Origin: Rickettsiales bacterium
GTDB lineage: Bacteria > Pseudomonadota > Alphaproteobacteria > Rs-D84
NCBI GenBank assembly: GCA_031259745.1
Contig: JAIRLB010000009.1
Span: 1 to 8,936, forward strand
Direction: 5' to 3'
DNA: 8,936 nt
The position numbers were made by a program, and so were the translations under genes. Shown here one piece after another: positions 1 to 6,114 of this stretch; the stretch's first letter is position 1, and every line of letters begins with the position of its first letter. Under the pieces are notes generated by a model. The model was not told where the DNA came from. It worked only from the letters and a program-made list of their open reading frames with translations, and ran no database searches.

Positions 1-387
1 TCTAACGAGACCTCTAGCGACGATAAGAAAATAGATAAGCCCAATACCACCGAGAACGATAAAACCAATGAAGAAAAAGAAAAGGAAGCTCTTAAAGAAA
101 CAGGATCGACGATGAGGAGAAGTATTAATAATGCAAACACTATTGACTCTCTAAAAAAAGGTCAATTTGAGGCCCAGAGAAAAGCAAATGAAGCAGAAAA
201 AAAAGGAGATATTGAAGCTGCAAATCGCTATCGTAGTGATGCAAAAGGATTGGGAGATGTGGCACAGGATATAGCAAAGGATAATAAAAATAAAGTGAAA
301 GTTCCATTGGGTAAGATTACTGATGACAAAAAACAATCGCCAGTAATACAAAGACCGCCTACCCCCGCAAATAGCGGCGCAAAATAA
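1..387 (+). CDS. C-terminal part of a charged low-complexity protein of unknown function (5' end outside window)
   Basis: The reading frame is open from the first base of the window, so 128 codons of a longer gene are visible and the in-frame ATG at 112 is probably internal. The first ~37 visible residues are almost entirely D, E, K, N, S and T, a disordered-looking linker. The stretch after it (visible residues about 50-95) is helical and Ala/Lys/Glu-rich, with an A...GD...A...Y...A pattern that resembles a single TPR-like or coiled-coil segment. The tail is Pro-rich (PVIQRPPTPANSGAK). No cysteine is present, unlike the next two genes. It ends 24 bases before the 412 gene on the same strand, so the two are probably cotranscribed. 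I do not recognise a family. The function is unknown; a linker or scaffold part of an envelope protein is only a guess. Confidence 0.75.
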   Translation, partial: SNETSSDDKKIDKPNTTENDKTNEEKEKEALKETGSTMRRSINNANTIDSLKKGQFEAQRKANEAEKKGDIEAANRYRSDAKGLGDVAQDIAKDNKNKVKVPLGKITDDKKQSPVIQRPPTPANSGAK

Positions 388-411
388 AAAAGCATAAATA
401 AAGTTAAAATC

Positions 412-1122
412 ATGAAAAAATTATTGATTATTTTCTTTTTTATCTCTGCATTCTGTGTCATTGACGCGTTCGGCATATCAGTCCCTGCCAACATTGCAAC
501 AAGCAAATATCTAAGTACTTGTAATACACGATGGAACAGCTCAGGACGAAATTCTGCCGAATTATCAGCAGAAACGGCAAAAGCAGATTTGACTAATTTT
601 AGTTCTGTATTGAAAGGAAAAGAAAGAGATTATCTGATTTCATGTGTAGAGGGACTCGAAAATACACAAAATGGATCAGTTGGCTCTAAGCCGGCCGCAG
701 TCTCTGCTGCACCATTATCAACGAACGAATTTAGCGATATAAGCACATGCTTAAGTTCGAAAACAAATGATTGCGAATGCCAATTAATTGATGGCGGACC
801 AAAAGCAAAAAAGATTTGTAAAAACGATAAAAAAGCCGATGCCAGTGCTGAAGAATTGAAACAGGCGCAAAAAGAATGCGCCGACAAAGGCCAAGGCTAT
901 GAATGGAAAAAAATCGAGGGAAAAGCCGCCGGAATAAAGAAATTCTTTATGAAAGACACCCAAGGTTATCATTGCGATAATTCTGGTTATAAAACAGCAG
1001 TAAAGCAATACCATGATGCTATTGATACAGCGCGGGATACATACAACTCGGAAGTGAAAGATATCCTGGCGGCCCGGGAAAAAGCCGTCAAGGAAGCAAC
1101 AAGGCCCGAGGATAAAAAATGA
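412..1122 (+). CDS. Small secreted cysteine-containing protein, unknown function
   Basis: The 236-residue product starts with a clear Sec signal peptide: MKK, then a hydrophobic run to about residue 20, with likely cleavage near AFG-IS. The mature part has eight cysteines (residues 37, 78, 113, 121, 123, 136, 156, 188). They include a compact C-x7-C-x-C cluster (113-123), and this even number suits disulfides in the periplasm. The segment around 158-192 (GQGYEWKK...KDTQGYHCDN) may be a small folded domain. The C-terminal ~40 residues are a charged, probably coiled-coil helix. No Shine-Dalgarno is visible before the ATG (the upstream bases are A/T-rich), so translation may depend on the upstream gene or on an unstructured leader. 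The stop overlaps the next start (ATGA), indicating translational coupling with the OmpA-domain gene. No family recognised; a periplasmic partner of that protein is an inference from context. Confidence 0.82.
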   Translation: MKKLLIIFFFISAFCVIDAFGISVPANIATSKYLSTCNTRWNSSGRNSAELSAETAKADLTNFSSVLKGKERDYLISCVEGLENTQNGSVGSKPAAVSAAPLSTNEFSDISTCLSSKTNDCECQLIDGGPKAKKICKNDKKADASAEELKQAQKECADKGQGYEWKKIEGKAAGIKKFFMKDTQGYHCDNSGYKTAVKQYHDAIDTARDTYNSEVKDILAAREKAVKEATRPEDKK

Positions 1123-3008
1123 AAATATTCGGCAAAATAATCTTATTCGTTCTGTTTCTGGCGCCGATGGCCGCTATGGCTGACGCGGCTGGTGATTTAA
1201 CAGCCGCCTATGCCAAATACGAAGATGCAATTAAAAACGCCAAGACAATACTGGCAAGTAAAATCAAGCCCAATGAAGCAGATGCTCTTGCGACCAAAGA
1301 TTTGGAAAACGCAACAAAAGCCAACGCAACAGCGACCGACAAATTAGCAAAGATAAACAATGGACTCGAGGTTGATGTAACCGAAAATGTCGACAATGAA
1401 ACGATTCCGACGGAAACCGACACAGATGACGATGGTGACGCCGACGGAACACCTCAGGATTCGACCGGCGAAGATGGCGATTCTACAACTGGCGAAAATA
1501 ATAAATCGGGAATACAACCAAAGCTTTCCGAAGAAGATTCGCAGAAAAAAGTTGATGAGCTGAAAGCTAATGCACAAGCTATGAAAGACAAGGAAAACTC
1601 TACCGCTAATAAAACGGTAAGCGCGGCCGCAATGGGCGCGGCGGGAATCGGCGCGATGAATCTGATGTCCGGCATGGCGGAAAAGAACGCCGATGAAGCC
1701 GCGGAACGCGATATGGCCGCATATCTTGCCACTTTTACCTGCGATTTCGGACAGGGAAGAAATATCAAAGGCGGGGAAACGGAAATCCTGCTGCCGGGCG
1801 GAAACGATATGATTCCTCTGTATACGCAATACACTTCTTTGGCAAAAGAGTTAAAAACAACCAAAGAGGCATTGGGATTAAAACCGGGGATCGAATCCGA
1901 AACAATCATTGAAAAGGCGAATGCCGGACTGTATGACAATGCGTCAATCGGCAAGACCGGCGGCGCGTTCACCAGTTTGTCGCGCGCTTTGTCCGATCCA
2001 AACAGCAAGGATGCCGCAGCATGGGCCGCGCAGAAATCAGACGCGGCGGACAAGACCAAAACCGGAATGATTACCGCCGCCGCGGGCATCGGCATCGGCG
2101 CCATTGGCAATTTGGCTTTGAACGCAACCGGTGATAGCGGCAAGAATATTTTCGGCCAGACCGTCGCGAAAAACAAAGCCGATGAAATCAACGAGAAATA
2201 CGCCAAGATCGCTGCCGCCGCAAAAGAAGCGAAGGAAAAAATTGAAAATACACCAAAATCACAAGAGCCTTGTGGTGGGGATGCAACGGGAATGTATCCA
2301 AATTGTGATTGTGGTAAAGATAAAATTTATGTGTCAGAAAACAACAGTTGCGTTCCGCGACCACAACCTATTGATTGCGGCGATCCTACTGAACTCGTTT
2401 TTGTAACAAATGATAATCAATGCGGATGTAGATTCGGTTATGATTATGTTGCGATGCCAACTAAAGGATGCGTATGCAATAAGCCAAAGAACGAACTAGA
2501 AGGCAGGTGCCAAACTACACCAATCGCGGCGATATCTTCATTACCTGCAACTGTCTCCACATCATTATCAAATAAACTGCCACCATTTCAACCTTTGTTA
2601 ACTGAGCAGCAAACTAAAAACTTGTTCGATTTGCCCTCTGCTACATTCAATTCAAATAAATCCAATGTTCTGGATCCATTCAGAAAACATGTTACCGATT
2701 TTGCGGCAAAAATTAAGGACCAGACAAATTTCTCAGGATGTTATATTATTACCGGTCATACAGATATGACGGGTTCTAAGGACATCAATGATAGACTAAG
2801 CACTCAACGTGCCGAAGCCGTGGCAGAATTGTTAACGGATAACGGTGTTCCGTCAACAGCCGTTAAATCCATTGGCAAGGGTTGGGCTGAATGCACGACA
2901 AAGGAAATCTGCAAAACTATGGCTTGTAACCCAAAAATATTTCCATCTGATGACTCTTGCCGTCGAACATCCATTGAAATTATTGATGAACCTTGTTCCA
3001 AGATATAA
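1119..3008 (+). CDS. Secreted multidomain protein with C-terminal OmpA-like peptidoglycan-binding domain
   Basis: 629 residues. The signal peptide is at 1-22 (cleavage near AMA-DA). Next come an Ala/Lys helical region (25-80), an Asp/Glu/Gly/Thr-rich disordered linker (about 92-130), and a first Gly/Ala hydrophobic segment (167-186). The central domain (about 195-310) has one Cys (208). It is followed by a second Gly/Ala segment (317-337), a short coiled coil (350-378) and a Cys-rich module with ten cysteines (385-464), several as C-x-C pairs. The C-terminal OmpA domain (about 505-625) has the hallmark TGHTD (545-549), NDRLSTQRAEAV (557-568) and SCRRTSIEI. Asp549 and Arg564 match the residues that grip diaminopimelate in peptidoglycan in this family, so envelope anchoring is well supported. 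A good Shine-Dalgarno (GAGG at 1108-1111) sits 7 bases before the ATG, inside the upstream gene. The OmpA domain carries five cysteines (541, 592, 598, 603, 614), which is unusual, and Cys626 follows it. The role of the rest is unknown. Confidence 0.9.
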   Translation: MKIFGKIILFVLFLAPMAAMADAAGDLTAAYAKYEDAIKNAKTILASKIKPNEADALATKDLENATKANATATDKLAKINNGLEVDVTENVDNETIPTETDTDDDGDADGTPQDSTGEDGDSTTGENNKSGIQPKLSEEDSQKKVDELKANAQAMKDKENSTANKTVSAAAMGAAGIGAMNLMSGMAEKNADEAAERDMAAYLATFTCDFGQGRNIKGGETEILLPGGNDMIPLYTQYTSLAKELKTTKEALGLKPGIESETIIEKANAGLYDNASIGKTGGAFTSLSRALSDPNSKDAAAWAAQKSDAADKTKTGMITAAAGIGIGAIGNLALNATGDSGKNIFGQTVAKNKADEINEKYAKIAAAAKEAKEKIENTPKSQEPCGGDATGMYPNCDCGKDKIYVSENNSCVPRPQPIDCGDPTELVFVTNDNQCGCRFGYDYVAMPTKGCVCNKPKNELEGRCQTTPIAAISSLPATVSTSLSNKLPPFQPLLTEQQTKNLFDLPSATFNSNKSNVLDPFRKHVTDFAAKIKDQTNFSGCYIITGHTDMTGSKDINDRLSTQRAEAVAELLTDNGVPSTAVKSIGKGWAECTTKEICKTMACNPKIFPSDDSCRRTSIEIIDEPCSKI

Positions 3009-3280
3009 AAGCTTTATGGAGAGGGTAAGGCTGACTGTATAGGTCGCCAGAATACGAAGCTAGCGCCACGGCGTGCAGAAAGGTCAATCTATCAATAATG
3101 TCTGGGGCTTGTCCCGCATAATGACAAAAACGTCCCCAAAGACGAAAATATCAGGCGGGGCAGAGAAGCGGGTTGTGCAAAAAAGAGCAAAGAACAAATA
3201 ATTAACAGTGAATAGTGAACAATGTTCTTTGTTCCTTTTCCTTTAATGGTAAATCTGATAGAATATAGGAAAATGTGTGG
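3009..3280. other. Intergenic stretch after the OmpA-domain gene
   Basis: I see no convincing gene here. There is no strong rho-independent terminator directly after the OmpA-domain gene. Around 3101-3126 there is a sequence of the form TCTGG-GGCTTGTCCC-GCATAATGACA, which looks like one half of an eroded palindromic intergenic repeat. From 3182 onward the sequence becomes a hairpin-forming, A/T-rich leader to the DUF559 element. A weak -10-like TAGAAT lies at 3259-3264 with only a poor -35 (TTTTCC, 3236-3241, 17-base spacer), which might drive the endonuclease gene. Confidence 0.5.
3182..3239. repeat. Left bracket: inverted pair of the CAAAGAACA motif
   Basis: Bases 3182-3198 read AAAGAGCAAAGAACAAA. 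The reverse complement of 3221-3238 contains the same CAAAGAACA core. The two halves can pair (3188-3196 with 3223-3231: nine Watson-Crick pairs, extendable to about twelve with one G-T) over a 26-base loop. The loop holds a doubled GTGAA. A matching copy of the first half lies at 3805-3821 on the other side of the DUF559 gene. Confidence 0.6.
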
Positions 3281-3340
3281 AAATTCCCCTTCGCTGGCGA
3301 AGGGGTGGATTGCGGCGAAGCCGCAAGACGGGGTAGTGGT
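3281..3340 (+). repeat. Left terminal inverted repeat of the DUF559 element (REP-like double palindrome)
   Basis: It contains two hairpins. The first (3286-3305) has 9-base arms CCCCTTCGC and GCGAAGGGG around TG. The second (3310-3326) is TTGCGGC-GAA-GCCGCAA. The unit ends with GACGGGGTAGTGGT (3327-3340), four bases before the DUF559 start codon. Read on the other strand, its outer 26 bases (3281-3306) and inner 14 bases (3327-3340) are identical to the copy downstream of the gene. Only the middle hairpin differs. In mRNA both hairpins would lie in the endonuclease leader and could control its translation. Confidence 0.85.
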
Positions 3341-3344
3341 GAAT

Positions 3345-3773
3345 ATGAAATTACCTGCAAATAAATCCTTGGCCGAACATGCTCGCGAACTTCGCAAACA
3401 CAGTACTTTATCCGAAGTGCTTTTATGGAATGCCTTGAAAAATAAAAGAGCAAACGGATTAGATTTCGACCGACAGAAAATAATTGGCAATTATATTGTA
3501 GATTTCTATTGTCCGCAGCTGAAATTAGTTCTTGAAATAGACGGCAGCTCGCATGACAATAAGCACGAGTATGATTTGAAGCGTCATAATTATTTGGAAA
3601 ACTTGGGACTGACGGTTATTCATATACATGATTTGGATGTGAAGAGGAAAATAAACGAAGTTTTGCATTTAATAGAAAACCTGATAAAAGACCACTACCC
3701 CGTCGGCAAAGCCGACACCCCTTCGCCAGCGAAGGGGAATTTAGCCCGCGGAGCCGAAAGCCATGAACCGTGA
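3345..3773 (+). CDS. DUF559 / Vsr-like endonuclease-domain protein inside a repeat element
   Basis: From the ATG at 3345 the product is 142 residues, the usual size for DUF559 (PF04480; PD-(D/E)XK restriction-endonuclease-like fold, related to very-short-patch-repair Vsr nucleases). The family core is intact: an N-terminal helix with LSEVLLWNALKN, then FDRQKIIGNYIVDFYC, KLVLEIDGSSH and a D..RHNYLENLGLTVI strand. Candidate catalytic or metal ligands are Asp53 (VDF), Glu64 and Asp66 (EIDG), and His70. An earlier in-frame ATG at 3222 would add 41 residues, but these only translate the left repeat and its flank, so I prefer 3345. The last ~27 residues (from DHYPVGKADTPSPAKGN on) are a translation of the right repeat, not family sequence. 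The Shine-Dalgarno is weak (GGTGA close to the ATG). No methylase or transposase is adjacent. The biochemical role of DUF559 proteins is not settled; a repeat-associated nuclease is the inference here. Confidence 0.87.
   Translation: MKLPANKSLAEHARELRKHSTLSEVLLWNALKNKRANGLDFDRQKIIGNYIVDFYCPQLKLVLEIDGSSHDNKHEYDLKRHNYLENLGLTVIHIHDLDVKRKINEVLHLIENLIKDHYPVGKADTPSPAKGNLARGAESHEP
3691..3742 (-). repeat. Right terminal inverted repeat of the DUF559 element
   Basis: This is an inverted copy of 3281-3340. ACCACTACCCCGTC (3691-3704) matches 14/14 and 3717-3742 matches 26/26. The middle hairpin is replaced by GTCGGC-AAA-GCCGAC (3702-3716), which keeps a stem with a different sequence. The outer palindrome (3718-3737) has 9-base arms around CA. 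It lies inside the 3' part of the DUF559 reading frame and encodes most of its odd C-terminal tail. Confidence 0.85.
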
Positions 3774-3804
3774 GTCGTATGTGAAATGAACAATCAAAAA
3801 GAAT

Positions 3805-3821
3805 AAAGACCAAAGAACAAA
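3805..3821 (+). repeat. Right-hand direct copy of the 17-base bracket motif
   Basis: AAAGACCAAAGAACAAA differs by one base from 3182-3198 on the left of the DUF559 element, in the same orientation. It may be a target-site-duplication-like scar or a dispersed intergenic motif. Confidence 0.6.
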
Positions 3822-3827
3822 GGCTGT

Positions 3828-3849
3828 CAAAATTGCATTCGCAATTTTG
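3828..3849. repeat. Perfect hairpin CAAAATTGC-ATTC-GCAATTTTG
   Basis: The stem is 9 bases with a 4-base loop, just after the DUF559 gene. The stem is A/T-rich with only a short T run inside the right arm, so it is a weak terminator candidate for the endonuclease transcript. It could instead be a repeat-element part. Confidence 0.6.
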
Positions 3850-3909
3850 TATTATATTGAATCTGTTAACAAATAACAAAAGCTTTGATATTTACAATAA
3901 TTATAAATA

Positions 3910-3926
3910 TGTTTGCGAAGCAAACA
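3910..3926. repeat. Mini-hairpin TGTTTGC-GAA-GCAAACA
   Basis: It has a 7-base perfect stem closed by a GAA loop, giving the core GCGAAGC. The same GAA loop on a G/C stem occurs in the left terminal repeat at 3310-3326. The single-stranded DNA heptamer GCGAAGC is known to fold into an exceptionally stable mini-hairpin. Confidence 0.65.
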
Positions 3927-3931
3927 CAACA

Positions 3932-3948
3932 TCTGCTCTTTGGTCTTT
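3932..3948 (-). repeat. Inverted copy of the bracket motif
   Basis: The reverse complement reads AAAGACCAAAGAGCAGA, 15/17 identical to 3805-3821. It faces that copy, as the two left-hand copies face each other. Confidence 0.55.
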
Positions 3949-3975
3949 CTACTTATTCCTTTTTCCTTATTGCTT

Positions 3976-4001
3976 AAAAAATGGCCTCGCGGCCATTTTT
4001 T
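3976..4001 (-). terminator. Rho-independent terminator, symmetric, at the end of the 693-residue gene
   Basis: The structure is AAAAAATGGCC-TCGC-GGCCATTTTTT: a G/C-core stem with a 4-base loop, an A run on one side and a T run on the other. It begins right at the TAA of the minus-strand gene. Because it is symmetric it should also stop plus-strand transcripts coming from the DUF559 island. Confidence 0.85.
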
Positions 4002-6082
4002 TACTGGCATGCGCCTTGTGATTTTGCAACCGGATAATTTTCGATACAGACGCTGCCCGAAATGCTGCACGCCCCGTTTACCAATGTCGTGAAACCGGCG
4101 CCAATCGGGCGATAATTAATCTGAGCATTTACACACTGATTCAGATCCTTTAACATGCCGCATGCGCTTTTCCAAGAAGTGCAATCCGCAACCTGTGCGG
4201 TCGGCATAATCGTATCTGGCAAATGTAAGTTCCATTTTACATAGTAATCTTTCAAAGAGCCCAAACTGAAAGATTTTCCATAACTTACCTTTTCCAAGCC
4301 GTCGCCGACGCGGCAGTTTATATTATTCTTTTCAACAAAGGATGTAATTGCGGTCGCCAATCCGCCGGCACCAGCGCCAACACCCGCACCAATCAATGTT
4401 GATTTCAGCATGTTTGATTTTTCGCCTTCCGTCAAAATAGGCAAAGCATCAAACACTTTCGTCAAGTCATTAATTTGTTTTCTAAATTCTGTACCTGGGA
4501 CACAGTTACCTTGGGGACTCTGACATTCATAGATATCACTACCTGCTACATACGCTTTGTTCAAGCTTGGAAATGTTGGACATATCTTACCTGAGCCAGT
4601 CTGCAGTTTTTCTTTAAAAACAACTGTTATACCATTATGAGAAGAATTTTTTAAAGTTGCCTCTGCCATACTTCTATCTAGATTTCTAATCCATTCTGCA
4701 TCCAAATCAGCTTTATTTTTGTGCTCAGCATCACGATAGACATAATTAAAATTTACAGTTCCATCTTCATTTTTATCAAAGTCATCTATATAGAAAGTAT
4801 TCCCATATTGACTTATTGAACTACTTCCATCGGAACAACTTGTATCAACCAGCGAAGCGCGTTGATACAAATCATACAGCTTTACGATTTCAGGACATTG
4901 TTCTTTTATGTCACTTGCCGTAATTGATATGCTGCTGTCTTCTGGCAAATAATCATTGATCGTGCCGACAAGTCCAGCGGCGCGCAATTGTTCCAACAAT
5001 TTTTTTCTGTTGCTTTCCCGTTCGCAATCGAATTCGCGCTTGCCATGACCGGCAATCGCGCCGACGCCCGCGCCGACAAGCGTGCCGCCGCCAATGCCGA
5101 CAACCGCAACAGTGCTGGTCTGGTTCATCAGCGAGAATCCGAACAAATCCTTGTTGCATGAAAATGTTTCGCCCGCGGCCTTCCATATTTCCGCCGGCCT
5201 GTCATCGCCCAGCGCGCCGAACAACCAGCTGTTTTTGATATGGGAATCCTTGTTATATGCCGCGACGCGGATCAGGCATTCGCCGGCTGTCGCATCCCAG
5301 CGCGCGTAATGGCCGCGATTGGCGTCAACCGCGCCGTCGGTGTTGACCTTTACGCCCTGGGGGTTCGTCTTTATCAAAGTGTTGCCCACTTGGCTGTTGT
5401 ATGCGCCGACCTTGTCCGCGTATTCCGCTGTAACATTATTGCTGTTCGACACCGCCGCAAAGGAGGAACCGTATGTGTTTCTGTCCAGCAGCAGGCAGGT
5501 ATTTTCCGCCTGGTTGGGCGTCAGGCCCGTCTTGCGCAAGACAAACGAATAGTATTCGGGCTGAACCTTGCGCGAATTAAAGTCCCACCAGACATCGGAA
5601 GAAGATCCGTAAATATTTCTGCAATTTTTGCGGACATCGCTGACGCACTTTTCGACTTGGATATAGCAAAGACTCATCCCGTTAAAAATCGAATTGCGCA
5701 AATCTTCATTAAACAAATCATTCAGGCCGCCCGGCAAAGCGCCATTATTAATGCAGGCCAAAACATCATTCATACAATTTTCAACCGCATATTCGGAATT
5801 GATCACGCCGCCATCGGGACAATTTGGCCCCGGAATGGGACCCGTGCCAGGATTATCGCTGCCGGCGGCAGGAATGCTCGGCGCAAAAGTTCCGCCTGTA
5901 TTGTCCGGCAATGTTGGCATATTCGGCATACGCTGGGTAGGAGCAAGACCCGATCGACCAGTCGAATTAACATTTTGGATATTATAACCGCCGCGGTTTT
6001 GCGCGGCATTCGCTGCCCCGGCAGCCAGAACAACCCCAATTCCCACCAGCGAAAGGCTGATCGACTTGAATAAATTGTGCAT
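4001..6082 (-). CDS. Large secreted cysteine-rich protein with two glycine-zipper segments, unknown function
   Basis: I place the start at the ATG at 6082 (693 residues). It has a strong Shine-Dalgarno (GGGAGAAGG, 6084-6092) and begins directly with a signal peptide (1-26, cleavage ANA-AQ). An earlier TTG at 6115 would lie inside the -10 box. A Pro/Gly-rich disordered stretch (about 28-87) leads into a Cys-rich domain (88-196). Twenty-two cysteines are spread over the mature protein, an even number compatible with disulfides. Two Gly/Ala hydrophobic segments (about 323-345 and 561-580) share TL[VI]GAGVGA.AG, 10 of 12 residues identical, so they are internal repeats. Each is followed by a cysteine (353, 590). 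Residues about 412-527 between them are encoded by strongly A/T-rich DNA, unlike the rest. The gene has its own promoter (6115-6143) and terminator. No family recognised. An envelope or surface location is well supported; the role is unknown. Confidence 0.87.
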   Translation of the reverse strand: MHNLFKSISLSLVGIGVVLAAGAANAAQNRGGYNIQNVNSTGRSGLAPTQRMPNMPTLPDNTGGTFAPSIPAAGSDNPGTGPIPGPNCPDGGVINSEYAVENCMNDVLACINNGALPGGLNDLFNEDLRNSIFNGMSLCYIQVEKCVSDVRKNCRNIYGSSSDVWWDFNSRKVQPEYYSFVLRKTGLTPNQAENTCLLLDRNTYGSSFAAVSNSNNVTAEYADKVGAYNSQVGNTLIKTNPQGVKVNTDGAVDANRGHYARWDATAGECLIRVAAYNKDSHIKNSWLFGALGDDRPAEIWKAAGETFSCNKDLFGFSLMNQTSTVAVVGIGGGTLVGAGVGAIAGHGKREFDCERESNRKKLLEQLRAAGLVGTINDYLPEDSSISITASDIKEQCPEIVKLYDLYQRASLVDTSCSDGSSSISQYGNTFYIDDFDKNEDGTVNFNYVYRDAEHKNKADLDAEWIRNLDRSMAEATLKNSSHNGITVVFKEKLQTGSGKICPTFPSLNKAYVAGSDIYECQSPQGNCVPGTEFRKQINDLTKVFDALPILTEGEKSNMLKSTLIGAGVGAGAGGLATAITSFVEKNNINCRVGDGLEKVSYGKSFSLGSLKDYYVKWNLHLPDTIMPTAQVADCTSWKSACGMLKDLNQCVNAQINYRPIGAGFTTLVNGACSISGSVCIENYPVAKSQGACQ

Positions 6083-6114
6083 ACCTTCTCCCTTTATATC
6101 CTTATATCTCTGCA

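Larger units (their letters stand above)
3774..3975. other. A/T-rich non-coding stretch with hairpins, right flank of the DUF559 element
   Basis: No credible gene. It contains a copy of the bracket motif at 3805-3821, a perfect hairpin at 3828-3849, an A/T-only inverted repeat ATATTTA/TAAATAT (3888-3894 with 3904-3910), a GAA-loop hairpin at 3910-3926, and an inverted bracket-motif copy at 3932-3948. The density of inverted repeats is far above that of the coding regions around it. Confidence 0.6.

Noticed and set aside
454..456. Possible lipobox cysteine (ISAFC) in the signal peptide of the 412 gene
   Set aside because: Phe at position -1 is not accepted by signal peptidase II, and the hydrophobic run continues past the cysteine. 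An ordinary Sec signal fits better.
1454..2206. Long minus-strand open frame opposite the OmpA-domain gene
   Set aside because: Antisense shadow of the Ala/Gly/Lys-rich coding region, with no ribosome binding site or family features.
3121..3201. Small plus-strand open frame of 26 residues (MTKTSPKTK...)
   Set aside because: No Shine-Dalgarno, spans the repeat-rich intergenic region, and is too short to support.
3222..3344. Upstream start for the DUF559 protein (ATG 3222, 183 residues)
   Set aside because: The extra 41 residues only translate the repeat and its flank, and no Shine-Dalgarno is present. The family begins near the ATG at 3345.
3798..3828. Minus-strand TTGACA (about 3823-3828) with TTTATT 17 bases on, as an antisense promoter into DUF559
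   Set aside because: The -10 matches only 4 of 6 without the key second A. The TTGACA overlaps the hairpin by one base, and the spacer and -10 overlap the bracket motif.
3182..3948. CRISPR-like array in the repeat-rich island
   Set aside because: The repeats are few, inverted and unevenly spaced, with a gene in the middle and no cas genes.
4741..4777. Calcium-loop-like DKNEDGTV in the 693-residue protein
   Set aside because: The acidic residue expected at position 12 is missing (Tyr), and there is no repeat of the motif. Likely chance in an Asp/Asn-rich stretch.
5240..6073. Long plus-strand open frame opposite the 693-residue gene
   Set aside because: It lies opposite the G/C-rich part of a gene with a signal peptide, promoter and terminator. 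The Arg/Ala-rich product is typical of an antisense shadow.
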